Positions 49,343 to 58,380 of a DNA stretch of 64,000 nt are shown here, one piece after another. The stretch covers positions 1,922,001 to 1,986,000 of the forward strand of contig NZ_CP033929.1 in assembly GCF_003815915.1 (NCBI RefSeq), read 5' to 3'. Source of the stretch: Chryseobacterium indoltheticum. GTDB lineage: Bacteria; Bacteroidota; Bacteroidia; Flavobacteriales; Weeksellaceae. Within the stretch, counting starts at the first letter, position 1; every line of letters begins with the position of its first letter. Under the pieces are notes generated by a model. That model had not been told where the DNA came from. It made no database searches and worked only from the letters and a program-made list of their open reading frames with translations. A program made the position numbers and the translations under genes.

Positions 49343-51478
49343 ATGAAGAAGAAAGTGTTTTCAATTGTGTCGTTATCAACAGTTTTATGGATTAATGCAC
49401 AGGAAAAAGATTCTCTTAATCAAAAGAAAATAGAAGAGGTTGTTATCACCGGACAATACATGCAGCAATCGATCAATAAATCAATTTACAAAGTTGAGGT
49501 GATTGATGCTCAGCAGATTAAAAATATGGCTGTAACTACGGCGGCAGAAGTTCTGAATCAAAATCTAAATATATTAATCGAGCCTGATAGCGGAACTGGT
49601 GATTCCAGAGCCAGCATTATGGGTTTGGGCGGCTCATACACAAAAGTACTTATTGATAATATCCCGGTAGTGGGAGATCAGGGAATGGGTAACCAAATTG
49701 ACCTTAGTAAAATCAATGTAAATAATATAGAACGTATTGAGATCGTAAAAGGCGCAATGGGTGTGGAGTACGGCAATAATGCTGTGGCAGGTGTTATTAA
49801 TATCATTACCAAGAAAAATTATACCCAAAAAGTAACGGCACTTTTATCATTGCAGGAAGAAACGGTAGGGAAAGATTATGACTGGTACAAAAAAGGAAAT
49901 GGAAGACATATTCAGGCATTAAACCTAGGGTTTAGACTTTCCAATAACTGGTCTTTGACTGCCGATATCAATCATAATGATTTTCAAGGCTATGAAGGTG
50001 ACTTGAACGGTTATAAATATTTTAACCTCAGTAACGATAAAAAGAGAGGGTACGAATGGCTTCCCAAAGATCAACTTACAGGAAATGCAGCTATCCGTTA
50101 TTCTAAAAACAATACCTCATTTTTCTATAAAGTAAATTTTCTTACCGAAGATATCAACTTTAGAGACCCAAGAATTACAGACTTTCCCTTAGGTGGAGGT
50201 GAGAGAACTTTCATCTCACAAGATAGGGATTATTTTACCAAAAGATGGATTCACCAGTTTAATATTCAGACTAAACTGGGCTCGAGAATTAATTATCAGG
50301 GGGATTTCTCTTATCAGACTCAGGAAAGAAAATATCAGGATTATATTTATGATGTTCCTAATAGACAGACTTTGTCTACGGACGAAAAAAAGGTCTATTA
50401 CGATACTAAAGTATTCTATTCCCGAGGAATGTTCAGTAATTTCTTAGATAACGAAAAAATTAACTTTCAGTTAGGATACGAATTAGATAATACCAGTGGT
50501 TTTGCAGGTTCTTCGACATTCGAATTCAATAATAATGGAAAAAATATAGAGCAGTCAATTTTCAATTATGCAAATTTTCTTTCTGCAGAATGGAGGATAG
50601 ATGATAAATTTTCACTACGCCCGGGTGTAAGATTGGCATTAAGCAATAAGTTTGATTCTCAGTATAATTACTCTTTAACAGCGAGATATAATACGACCTC
50701 AAGATCAGATGTAAGAGCCGTTTTCGGATCTTCAAACAGATTTCCAACTTATGAGGAGTTATATACTTCGGTAGTAGATAACAATCATGATATTCGCGGA
50801 AATGAAAATTTAAAACCTGAAACCGGGTATTCGTTCGGACTATTCTATGATTACAGTATGCCTGCAGTGAATAATTGGAAAGTGAATGTTAGTCTATCAG
50901 GAATGTTTCTTGACGTACAAGACAGAATAGAAAATGTGATCGTAAGCAATGAGCCTCTAAAATATACTTTTCTGAACATCAATAATTACAGGTCTCTTTT
51001 ATTTGGTGGTGGTTTAACGGTGAAAAAAGATAATTTTTCATTAAATGCCGGTGTTTCGGTAATGGGAATTTCTCAGGAATTGATTTCCGGAACAGTGGTT
51101 TCTCCTGATGACTATAATTTTTATGCTGAAGCAAATCTTGGCGCAAACTATACCTTAGACAAAACCAAAACTCTATTTGCATTATACTATAAATATACAG
51201 GAGTCAGAAAGCAGTTTACCCAGAAATTTAATCAAAATCCAAGTGCTGCACCAGAATATATCTTAGGAGAAGTCGGAAATTTTAATATGTTGAATTTTAC
51301 ACTTACCCAGCCATTTTTCAACAACCATTTAGAATTAAGCTTAGGAATCAAAAATATATTTGATGTTTCGTCTGTAAGAAATACGATCAGTTCGGGAGGA
51401 GCCCATAATGCTGGTGCAGATATACAAAATCTTTTCTATGGAAGAAGCTATTTTGCCCGTTTAAATTATAATTTTTAA
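49343..51478 (+). CDS. TonB-dependent haem receptor
   Basis: Outer-membrane receptor of 711 residues: signal peptide, TonB-box-like EEVVITG, plug domain (AAEVLNQNLNILIEPDSGTG to VAGVINIITKK), and a 22-strand barrel ending in LNYNF. FGSSNRFPTYEEL followed by NENLKPE matches the conserved receptor motif seen in haem receptors (FRAP/NPNL type). The lack of an N-terminal CarboxypepD domain distinguishes it from SusC-type proteins. It leads an operon of HmuY, HmuTUV, a methyltransferase and HmuS. Confidence 0.93.
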   Translation: MKKKVFSIVSLSTVLWINAQEKDSLNQKKIEEVVITGQYMQQSINKSIYKVEVIDAQQIKNMAVTTAAEVLNQNLNILIEPDSGTGDSRASIMGLGGSYTKVLIDNIPVVGDQGMGNQIDLSKINVNNIERIEIVKGAMGVEYGNNAVAGVINIITKKNYTQKVTALLSLQEETVGKDYDWYKKGNGRHIQALNLGFRLSNNWSLTADINHNDFQGYEGDLNGYKYFNLSNDKKRGYEWLPKDQLTGNAAIRYSKNNTSFFYKVNFLTEDINFRDPRITDFPLGGGERTFISQDRDYFTKRWIHQFNIQTKLGSRINYQGDFSYQTQERKYQDYIYDVPNRQTLSTDEKKVYYDTKVFYSRGMFSNFLDNEKINFQLGYELDNTSGFAGSSTFEFNNNGKNIEQSIFNYANFLSAEWRIDDKFSLRPGVRLALSNKFDSQYNYSLTARYNTTSRSDVRAVFGSSNRFPTYEELYTSVVDNNHDIRGNENLKPETGYSFGLFYDYSMPAVNNWKVNVSLSGMFLDVQDRIENVIVSNEPLKYTFLNINNYRSLLFGGGLTVKKDNFSLNAGVSVMGISQELISGTVVSPDDYNFYAEANLGANYTLDKTKTLFALYYKYTGVRKQFTQKFNQNPSAAPEYILGEVGNFNMLNFTLTQPFFNNHLELSLGIKNIFDVSSVRNTISSGGAHNAGADIQNLFYGRSYFARLNYNF

Positions 51479-51490
51479 TAAAGGATTACA

Positions 51491-52597
51491 ATGAAAAAAA
51501 TACTTTTTTGCCTTCTGGTTGGCACCTCGTTTATATCACAATCTTGTATTAAGGATAACGAAGATGCAGTGGCAGTGCCTCCTATAGAAGGTTCTATTAT
51601 TGATCCAAGAGTTGGGGGGGCTACAGAGCCGAATCAGGTTTGGTATGACTTGAGTAAAAAAGAAGAATTAGTTACTAAAAGAACCGATTGGGACTTCGCC
51701 TTCTATTCAGGAAATGAGTTTAAAGTTGTTTTAAATTCATCAATTATGATGGCTGCTGCCAAAATTCCGAATGTCACAGAATTATCACAGGTGACACCAT
51801 CTACTGTTGCCGTGTTACAGACGCAGGTACTGGTAGCGAATTTTAATGCAGCTAATGAAGTTTATATAGATGATGTAAAAGGTAATTTCCCTGAAGGATA
51901 TACTGCAATCTCCGAAATTAAAGCCAATTCTTCAGAAAATGGAATTTATCTGGTAAATATGGGGAAACACATTTATGAAGGATCTGTTCCCGTGGGTACT
52001 GTTACCACTGGCGGAAGTGAAAGAGGCTGGAAAAAAGTACAGATTGCAAGAGCAGGAAACGGTTATACCATAAAGTCAGCAGACATAAATGGAGATAATT
52101 ATTTCGAAATTACAGTGACAAAAAATACAGCCTATAATTACAATTTTGTCAGTGTAGTTAATAAAAAAGAAGTTTTTATACAGCCGGAAAAGAAAAACTG
52201 GGATCTTTGTTTTACGGTTTTTACCAACACAATTACGGGATCAGGGAGCTACATTTATGCAGATTTTGTAAATAATAATAATGTAGGTGGTGTAGGTGCA
52301 TATGAAGTTGTAATCCCATCTCCAGCTTCAGGATTAGAGGCGTATAATAATTTTAAAGTTACCGATATTGAACAGTCAAAGTTAATCTACAACGATCATC
52401 GAGTTATCGGGGCAAACTGGAGAAATCCTGTAGGTACCAACGGCCTTGAAGTATTTGGTGACCGTTTTTATATCATCAAAGATGCAGACGGATATTATTT
52501 TAAACTAAGATTTACAAGACTTACAAAGGCTGCTACAGACGAGTTTGGTCTGAAAGGTGAAAGAGGGTTCCCTCAATTCGAATACAAACCTTTATAG
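51491..52597 (+). CDS. hmuY: HmuY-family haem-binding lipoprotein
   Basis: A 368-residue lipoprotein (Cys19 in SQSC) of the HmuY family, which takes haem from host carriers and passes it to the TonB receptor. Paired motifs DWDFAFYSGNEFKV near 75 and NWDLCFTVFTN near 240 mark the two HmuY-like halves. Starts 12 bp after the receptor gene. It is about twice as long as Porphyromonas HmuY, consistent with a duplicated domain. Confidence 0.88.
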   Translation: MKKILFCLLVGTSFISQSCIKDNEDAVAVPPIEGSIIDPRVGGATEPNQVWYDLSKKEELVTKRTDWDFAFYSGNEFKVVLNSSIMMAAAKIPNVTELSQVTPSTVAVLQTQVLVANFNAANEVYIDDVKGNFPEGYTAISEIKANSSENGIYLVNMGKHIYEGSVPVGTVTTGGSERGWKKVQIARAGNGYTIKSADINGDNYFEITVTKNTAYNYNFVSVVNKKEVFIQPEKKNWDLCFTVFTNTITGSGSYIYADFVNNNNVGGVGAYEVVIPSPASGLEAYNNFKVTDIEQSKLIYNDHRVIGANWRNPVGTNGLEVFGDRFYIIKDADGYYFKLRFTRLTKAATDEFGLKGERGFPQFEYKPL

Positions 52598-52622
52598 AAA
52601 TAATCAAATAATAATTAATAAA

Positions 52623-53501
52623 ATGAAAAAATTCATCCTTGCAGCTTCTGTTTTAGTGGCAGTATATTCTTGCAAAAAAGAAGTTCAAAAACCAACAGAA
52701 AACGGAACTGAAGTTTCTTCTGATACTCCGAAATCTGATAATAAAATCGTTTCTATCAGTGGAGGTATCACAGAGATTGTTGCTGCTCTTGGTCACGAAA
52801 ACGAAATTGTAGCAACAGATGTTACCAGTACATATCCTGAATCTCTAAAAGCTACTGCTGAAAATTTAGGACATGTAAGATCAATGACGATTGAGCCGAT
52901 CATGGCAGTAAATCCTACCTTGATTTTAGCTTCAGATAAAGATATCAATCCGGATTTATTAGGGAAAATAAAAGCTTCAGGTATCAAAACTGAATTATTC
53001 AAGCAGGAATTTACAGTTGACGGAACCAAAAAATTAATTTCCGACGTTGCAAAAGCTGTAGGAAACACAGATTATCAGAAATTAAACGATAAAATTGATA
53101 CCGATTTAAAGCAAATTCAGCCAATTGCCAAAAAACCGAAAGTACTATTCATCTACGCAAGAGGAAATATGATGATGGTTTCCGGTAAAAATACGCCTAT
53201 GGCAGCTTTAATTAATCTTGCAGGAGGTGAAAACGCAATCAATGACTTCGAAGATTTCAAACCGTTAACTCCGGAAGCGGTTGTAAAAGCAAATCCTGAT
53301 GTTTTATTCTTCTTTACGACTGGTCTTCAGGGATCAGGTGGAAACGAAGGTGCATTAAAAATGCCGGGTGTTTCTCAAACCAATGCAGGTAAAAACAAAA
53401 GAATTATCGCAATGGATGGAGGTTTAGTTTCAAGCTTCGGACCCAGACTTGGTGAGGCTGCAGTTTCATTAAACAAACTTTTAGTTGAAAGCACAAAATA
53501 A
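52623..53501 (+). CDS. hmuT: Haem ABC transporter substrate-binding protein
   Basis: A 292-residue periplasmic binding lipoprotein (Cys17 in VYSC) with the cluster A-2/TroA-like fold: IVSISGGITEIVAALGHENEIVATDVTSTYPES, and PEAVVKANPDVLFFFTTGLQGSG. The frame opens upstream at 52557 within the hmuY gene, but the ATG at 52623 begins the signal peptide. It lies between hmuY and hmuU, so haem is the likely ligand. Confidence 0.92.
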   Translation: MKKFILAASVLVAVYSCKKEVQKPTENGTEVSSDTPKSDNKIVSISGGITEIVAALGHENEIVATDVTSTYPESLKATAENLGHVRSMTIEPIMAVNPTLILASDKDINPDLLGKIKASGIKTELFKQEFTVDGTKKLISDVAKAVGNTDYQKLNDKIDTDLKQIQPIAKKPKVLFIYARGNMMMVSGKNTPMAALINLAGGENAINDFEDFKPLTPEAVVKANPDVLFFFTTGLQGSGGNEGALKMPGVSQTNAGKNKRIIAMDGGLVSSFGPRLGEAAVSLNKLLVESTK

Positions 53502-54525
53502 ATTATATATTTATCTTATTATAAGTGCCCTTTTGCTGGTTATACTGGCAATTGCGGCGCTTTATATCGGTGTTTACGATTTCAACGGCGTTTCACCTTT
53601 TACCGTTTTAGGTCAGTTCATTCAGGGGGATCCCAATCTGCAGTTAAGCGACAAATATGTACTTTGGGATGTGAGAGCGTCACGAATTATTATGGCCATT
53701 TTAGTGGGAAGTATGTTGGCGGTTTCAGGAACGAGTTTGCAGGGATTGTTTAAAAATCCTTTGGCAACGGGAGATTTAATAGGTCTTACTTCGGGAGCAA
53801 CTTTATTGGCGGCAATTGCAATTGTTTTAGGAGGGCATTTCAAAGAATATCTTCCTGAAATGGTACAGTTTTCACTGACGGGTATTTCAGCTTTCATAGG
53901 AGCTTTATTAGCAATGTTGTTGGTGTATAGGATCTCTACAAGTGGTGGAAAAACAAATGTTGTGATGATGTTATTGAGCGGAGTTGCAATTACCGCAATC
54001 GGATTTTCTATTACTGGTTTTTTGATTTATATCTCTAAAGACGAACAGTTGAGAGATCTTACTTTCTGGAATATGGGAAGTTTGGCTGCTGCAACCTGGA
54101 CTAAAAATATTGTCTTAGCAATCGTAATCGTAATTTCTTACACCATTCTTCTTCCGAAAGGCAAAGCGCTTAATGCAATGATGTTGGGCGAAAAAGATGC
54201 ACAGCATTTAGGAATTAATGTTGAAAGATTAAAAAAACAGATTGTTATTTTAACGGCTTTAATGATCGGAACCTGCGTTGCTTTTTCAGGAACGATTGGT
54301 TTTGTAGGGCTTATTGTACCGTATATTTTAAGGCTTTTATTTAAATCAAATTACACTTTTATTTTACCGTTGTCTGCAATTTTCGGAAGCATTTTACTGT
54401 TGGTGGCAGATACGTTTAGCCGAAGTGTGGTGCAGCCTTCAGAATTACCGATTGGTATTTTAACGGCGTTAATGGGTGGCCCTATTTTTATCGCAATTTT
54501 AATTAAATTTAAAAAATCATTCTAA
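53485..54525 (+). CDS. hmuU: Haem ABC transporter permease (FecCD family)
   Basis: A 346-residue inner-membrane permease with about ten helices and the FecCD blocks SRIIMAILVGSMLAVSGTSLQGLFKNPLATGDLIG and GFVGLIVPYILRLL. The start is a TTG at 53485 that overlaps the hmuT 3' end by 17 bp; the next Met codons come only about 65 residues later, past the first helix, so the TTG is favoured. Confidence 0.93.
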   Translation: MKAQNKLYIYLIISALLLVILAIAALYIGVYDFNGVSPFTVLGQFIQGDPNLQLSDKYVLWDVRASRIIMAILVGSMLAVSGTSLQGLFKNPLATGDLIGLTSGATLLAAIAIVLGGHFKEYLPEMVQFSLTGISAFIGALLAMLLVYRISTSGGKTNVVMMLLSGVAITAIGFSITGFLIYISKDEQLRDLTFWNMGSLAAATWTKNIVLAIVIVISYTILLPKGKALNAMMLGEKDAQHLGINVERLKKQIVILTALMIGTCVAFSGTIGFVGLIVPYILRLLFKSNYTFILPLSAIFGSILLLVADTFSRSVVQPSELPIGILTALMGGPIFIAILIKFKKSF

Positions 54526-55298
54526 TGTTAAAGGCACGTCAGATTGATTATAAGCATAAAGAATTTTTTATTCTGAATGATGTAGATGTCACGTTAGATT
54601 ACGGCGACTTTTTGGCAATTGTTGGTCCAAACGGAGCCGGAAAATCAAGTTTGCTGAGTATTCTGGCCAATGAAGTGAAGCAGGGACAGCAGAAAATAAT
54701 GTTTAAGGATAAAGATATTTCCGAGTGGGAAGTGAGAGAATTATCTTTACACAAAGCTAAATTTTCTCAGCATAATTCCAACGAGATTCCTTTGCAGGTA
54801 AAAGATGTGGTGATGATGGGGCGTTATCCTTATTTTGATTCTCAGCCAAGAAAAGAAGACTTCGAAGCGATGAATAAATTGATGTACGAAACCGATGTTT
54901 ACCATCTTAAAGAGAGAGATTACAATACGTTGTCTGGTGGTGAAAAGCAAAGAGTGCATCTTTCGAGAGTAATGGCGCAACTTGAAAATGAGCAGGAACA
55001 AAAACTTGTTTTTCTTGATGAGCCTTTGAATAATCTGGATGTAAAACATCAGTACAAAGCTTTAGAAATCATAAAAAAATTTACACAGAACGACAATTCG
55101 GCCATCGTTGTTTTGCACGATCTGAATCTTGCTGCTCAGTTTGCAGATAAAATTTTATTAATGAAAGGCGGGAAAGTTTCGGCGTACGGAACGCCGGAAG
55201 AAGTTTTTACTTCCGAAAATATTACGCAGGCCTACAACTTTCCTTGTACTATTTGTCCGCATCCGGTCAACTCAAACCCAATGATTATTTTTGGATAA
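54525..55298 (+). CDS. hmuV: Haem ABC transporter ATP-binding protein
   Basis: A 257-residue ATPase: Walker A GPNGAGKSS, signature LSGGEKQRVHLSRVMAQL, Walker B LVFLDEPLNNLD and H-loop VLHDLN. The start overlaps the permease stop by one base (TAATG). It powers haem import with HmuT and HmuU. Confidence 0.94.
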   Translation: MLKARQIDYKHKEFFILNDVDVTLDYGDFLAIVGPNGAGKSSLLSILANEVKQGQQKIMFKDKDISEWEVRELSLHKAKFSQHNSNEIPLQVKDVVMMGRYPYFDSQPRKEDFEAMNKLMYETDVYHLKERDYNTLSGGEKQRVHLSRVMAQLENEQEQKLVFLDEPLNNLDVKHQYKALEIIKKFTQNDNSAIVVLHDLNLAAQFADKILLMKGGKVSAYGTPEEVFTSENITQAYNFPCTICPHPVNSNPMIIFG

Positions 55299-55949
55299 AT
55301 GGAACAGAAAGATTTAAAAATATTAGCCCAAAATCTTGCCAACCCGCAAGGTGAAAAAGGTGTTGAAATTGGTGAAATGATGAATGCCACCAATATAGGA
55401 ATGACGCTTGAAAGCATCAAAACACTTTTGATAGAAGATGATGAGCATATTCTTGAAATTGGTCATGGAAATGCAGGTCATCTTAAAAGTCTTTTAAATA
55501 AGGCCAAAGACCTTACATATACAGGAATTGATATTTCTGAAACAATGCGTAAAGAAGCTGAGAATCTGAATAAAGAATTCAAAGATCAGGCTGATTTTAT
55601 TTTGTATGAAGGCAGAAAGCTTCCTTTTGAAGATGAGGTTTTTGATAAAATATTTACAGTCAATACCGTTTATTTCTGGGATAATCCGGTTGAGTTTCTC
55701 AACGAGATTTACAGAGTTTTAAAAAATACGGGAACCTTCGTCCTTACTTTCGCACAGAGAGATTTCATGGAGAAATTACCATTTACAAAATTTAATTTTA
55801 ATCTTTACAATAATGACGAAATGGAAGAATTAATATCTGAAAGTCGTTTTAAAAGAATGAAAATCTCCGAAAAAGAAGAAGAAATAAAAAGCAAAACCGG
55901 AGACGAATTAATCAAAAGAAATTATACAGTTTTAACCATAAAAAAATAA
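55299..55949 (+). CDS. SAM-dependent methyltransferase within the haem operon
   Basis: A 216-residue class I methyltransferase: SAM motif I HILEIGHGNAGHLKSLL, YTGIDISETM as motif II and DKIFTVNTVYFWDNPVEFLNEIYRVLKNTG as the later motifs. It starts on the base after the hmuV stop codon and ends 4 bp before hmuS, so co-expression is certain to the extent the operon exists. The substrate is unknown; its position suggests a role in haem use. Confidence 0.9.
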   Translation: MEQKDLKILAQNLANPQGEKGVEIGEMMNATNIGMTLESIKTLLIEDDEHILEIGHGNAGHLKSLLNKAKDLTYTGIDISETMRKEAENLNKEFKDQADFILYEGRKLPFEDEVFDKIFTVNTVYFWDNPVEFLNEIYRVLKNTGTFVLTFAQRDFMEKLPFTKFNFNLYNNDEMEELISESRFKRMKISEKEEEIKSKTGDELIKRNYTVLTIKK

Positions 55950-55953
55950 TAAA

Positions 55954-56982
55954 ATGAATACAATAGTTAACGATCTGAAAGAAAAATGGGAAGCTCTGAA
56001 AGTAGAAAATCCACATTTGAGAATAAGAAATGCCGCTGAACAATTGGGTGTAAGCGAAGCAGAATTATTATTAACTAACGTAGGTGAAGAAGTCACCGTT
56101 TTAAAACCTGAATTTGCCAATATCTTAACGGAGGTTGAAAAATTAGGAAAAGTAATGGCGCTAACGAGAAATGACGAGTGTGTTCACGAAAGAAAAGGAA
56201 CTTACTTAAACGGTGATTTCAGCAGTCCTCATGCACAGCTTTTTGTAGGTGAAGATATCGATTTAAGAATCTTCCAAAATCACTGGAAATTTGCTTTCGC
56301 CGTGGTTGAAGGTGATAAAAGAAGTCTTCAGTTCTTCGGAAAAGATGGTTTGGCGCTTCACAAAATTTATGTAACGAAAGACAGCAATGTTGAAGCTTTC
56401 GATCCTATCGTCGCTCAATTTAGAGCTGAAAATCAAAACGAAACTTTTGAATTTGAAGCGGTTGCTCCAAAAGCTCCTGAAAAAGAAGATTCAGAAATTG
56501 ATGCTGAAGGTTTCAAAAAAGCATGGACGGAACTGAAAGACACACACGATTTCTTTATGATGACCAGAAAATTCGGGGTTTCAAGAACTCAGGCCTTGAG
56601 ATTGGCGCCAGAAGGTTATGCTAAAAAAATAGATCCTTCAAAAGTGGTAAATGTTTTGGAAGATGCTTCTGAAAAGAATCTTCCGATCATGATTTTCGTT
56701 GGGAACAGAGGAATTATCCAAATCCACACCGGAGAAGTGAAAAAAACAATGTGGCACCAGCAATGGTTTAATGTAATGGATCCTGATTTCAACTTACATT
56801 TAGATGTCACAAAAATCACTGAAGCCTGGATAGTGAAAAAACCAACCGAAGATGGTGAGGTGACGGCAATAGAAGTATTCAACAAGGAAGGAGACTTTAT
56901 TGTACAGTTTTTCGGAAAAAGAAAGCCGGGAATCCCTGAATTACAAGAATGGAAAGATTTGGTAGCAGATCTTGAAAAATAA
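55954..56982 (+). CDS. hmuS: HmuS/HemS-like haem-handling protein
   Basis: A 342-residue cytoplasmic protein of the hemin-degrading factor family with two similar halves (about 1-165 and 175-342). RNAAEQLGVSEAELL and its second-half equivalent TRKFGVSRTQALRLAPEGYAKK mark the repeats; FNVMDPDFNLHLDVTKITEAWIVKKPT is a family block. It binds and degrades or traffics imported haem. The gene ends the operon before a strong terminator. Confidence 0.92.
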   Translation: MNTIVNDLKEKWEALKVENPHLRIRNAAEQLGVSEAELLLTNVGEEVTVLKPEFANILTEVEKLGKVMALTRNDECVHERKGTYLNGDFSSPHAQLFVGEDIDLRIFQNHWKFAFAVVEGDKRSLQFFGKDGLALHKIYVTKDSNVEAFDPIVAQFRAENQNETFEFEAVAPKAPEKEDSEIDAEGFKKAWTELKDTHDFFMMTRKFGVSRTQALRLAPEGYAKKIDPSKVVNVLEDASEKNLPIMIFVGNRGIIQIHTGEVKKTMWHQQWFNVMDPDFNLHLDVTKITEAWIVKKPTEDGEVTAIEVFNKEGDFIVQFFGKRKPGIPELQEWKDLVADLEK

Positions 56983-57003
56983 TAATTAGATGATTTGATG
57001 AAG

Positions 57004-57042
57004 GCCGTTTTGTTTTTTGTAAATCAAAACGGCTTTTTTTGT
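57004..57042 (+). terminator. Intrinsic terminator of haem-uptake operon
   Basis: GCCGTTTTG and CAAAACGGC form a 9-bp stem around a 12-nt loop, followed by T-rich sequence. Confidence 0.8.
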
Positions 57043-57076
57043 TAGATGAAATGTAAAGTTACTTCACATATAGTTT

Positions 57077-57092
57077 GTCATTCTGAACGAAG
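57077..57092. repeat. GTCATTCTGAACGAAG repeat remnant
   Basis: GTCATTCTGAACGAAG stands alone between the haem operon and chaN. It is a string I know as recurrent in intergenic DNA of Bacteroidota, usually followed by further repeats that are missing here. Confidence 0.45.
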
Positions 57093-57178
57093 TATATTTG
57101 TGAAAAATTAAAAATGTTTATTCAAATTGAAAAGATCTTTTACGAACTTTACATCAAATAAAAATCAAAAAATATAAA

Positions 57179-58051
57179 ATGAAAAATATTTTTATCGTCA
57201 TATTAGTCTTAGGTTTTTCTGTTTTTAAAGCGCAGAATTTTAAACCTTATCAGTTCTATAATAAAAAAGGAAAAGCCATCAAAACTGAGAAATTGATCAA
57301 GCAGCTTGCTGATTACGATGTTGTTTTCTTTGGTGAGCTTCACAATAATTCGATCGTTCACTGGCTGCAGTTAAAAGTAACAAAAGGATTGTATGAACAG
57401 AAAAATAAGCAGATTACTTTGGGTGCCGAGATGTTTGAAAGAGACAATCAGCCGCAGCTTAATAAATATCTTGCCGGTAAAATTGAAGCTAAAAGTCTGA
57501 AAGATTCTGTTCGTTTGTGGAATAATTATACCACAGATTACAAACCTTTGGTAGATTTTGCAAAAGATAAAAACCTGAATTTTATTGCGACCAATATTCC
57601 AAGAAAATATGCTTCTCAAACTGCAAAAGAAGGTTTGGAGTCCTTAAATAAACTGAGTGAAAAAGAAAAATCTTACATTGCTCAATTGCCGATTAATGTA
57701 ACTTTAGACACGCCCGGTTATCCTGAAATGAAAAAAATGATGGGCGATCATGCAGAAGGAACCAAAGTGATGAATTTTATTTCGGCTCAGGCAACGAAAG
57801 ATGCAACGATGGCTGAATCTATTCTTAACAACCTGCAACCCGGAAAAACATTTATTCATTACAATGGAAATTTCCACAGTAAAGAGTTTGGCGGAATATA
57901 CTGGTACATCAAACAGAAAAATCCAAACCTTAAAATGGCAGTAATTTCTGTTTTTGAATCTGAAGATGACGAATTAAAAATCCCTGAGAAAGAATATATC
58001 CCGACAGATTTTAATCTGATTGTTCCGGCGGATATGACCAAGACTTATTAA
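57179..58051 (+). CDS. ChaN-like haem-binding protein
   Basis: A 290-residue exported protein of the ChaN family (COG3016) with signal peptide (VFKAQ) and the FFGELHNNSIVHWLQLKVTKGLYEQ start, GAEMFERDNQPQLNKYLAGKI and FIHYNGNFHSKEFGGIYWYI. The ChaN homologue of Campylobacter binds haem. Located directly after the haem operon terminator with its own leader, suggesting a related role. Confidence 0.88.
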   Translation: MKNIFIVILVLGFSVFKAQNFKPYQFYNKKGKAIKTEKLIKQLADYDVVFFGELHNNSIVHWLQLKVTKGLYEQKNKQITLGAEMFERDNQPQLNKYLAGKIEAKSLKDSVRLWNNYTTDYKPLVDFAKDKNLNFIATNIPRKYASQTAKEGLESLNKLSEKEKSYIAQLPINVTLDTPGYPEMKKMMGDHAEGTKVMNFISAQATKDATMAESILNNLQPGKTFIHYNGNFHSKEFGGIYWYIKQKNPNLKMAVISVFESEDDELKIPEKEYIPTDFNLIVPADMTKTY

Positions 58052-58286
58052 GTTTAAAGAACTAAGTGAAAAGAGCCAAGTAAAAAGGTAAAAGAGATAA
58101 GTTGGTATTCAAAGAAAATCTTTGATTTTCAAGACAAATGTGTTCTTTTATACATTTTAAAATTAAAACTCTAAAGTGATTTATGTGTTTTAAAAATATC
58201 CAGGGATTAAAAAGATTGTCACAAATTTTTATATGCTGAATTTGCCCACTCTGCGTGAGAAAAATTAAACAAAATACATCAATAGG

Positions 58287-58309
58287 AACGGGCTTTAGCC
58301 CGTTTTTTA
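58287..58309. terminator. GGGCTTTAGCCC hairpin, terminator-like
   Basis: AACGGGC-TTTA-GCCCGTT is a perfect 7-bp stem with a 4-nt loop and a T-run on the right. It may be the chaN terminator or a copy of a dispersed hairpin repeat. Confidence 0.6.
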
Positions 58310-58354
58310 TATGAAAAATCCAAAGGCTTCAGCCAAAACTTGAAAAACATCCTT

Positions 58355-58362
58355 TATCTTTG
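58355..58362 (+). promoter_or_regulatory. -7 promoter box of deformylase-like gene
   Basis: TATCTTTG, 18 bp before the ATG at 58381, matches TAnnTTTG exactly. A TTG upstream at 58340-58342 has short spacing. Confidence 0.5.
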
Positions 58363-58380
58363 TTCAACATTCTTTTAAAA

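Larger units (their letters stand above)
58052..58380. other. 329-bp intergenic region with repeat remnants and a hairpin
   Basis: No gene is seen. It holds a copy of the AAGAGCCAAGTAAAAAG repeat at 58071, a palindrome AACGGGCTTTAGCCCGTT at 58287-58304 followed by a T-run, a second small hairpin (GGCTTCAGCC near 58325), and a TATCTTTG promoter box at 58355-58362. Confidence 0.6.
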
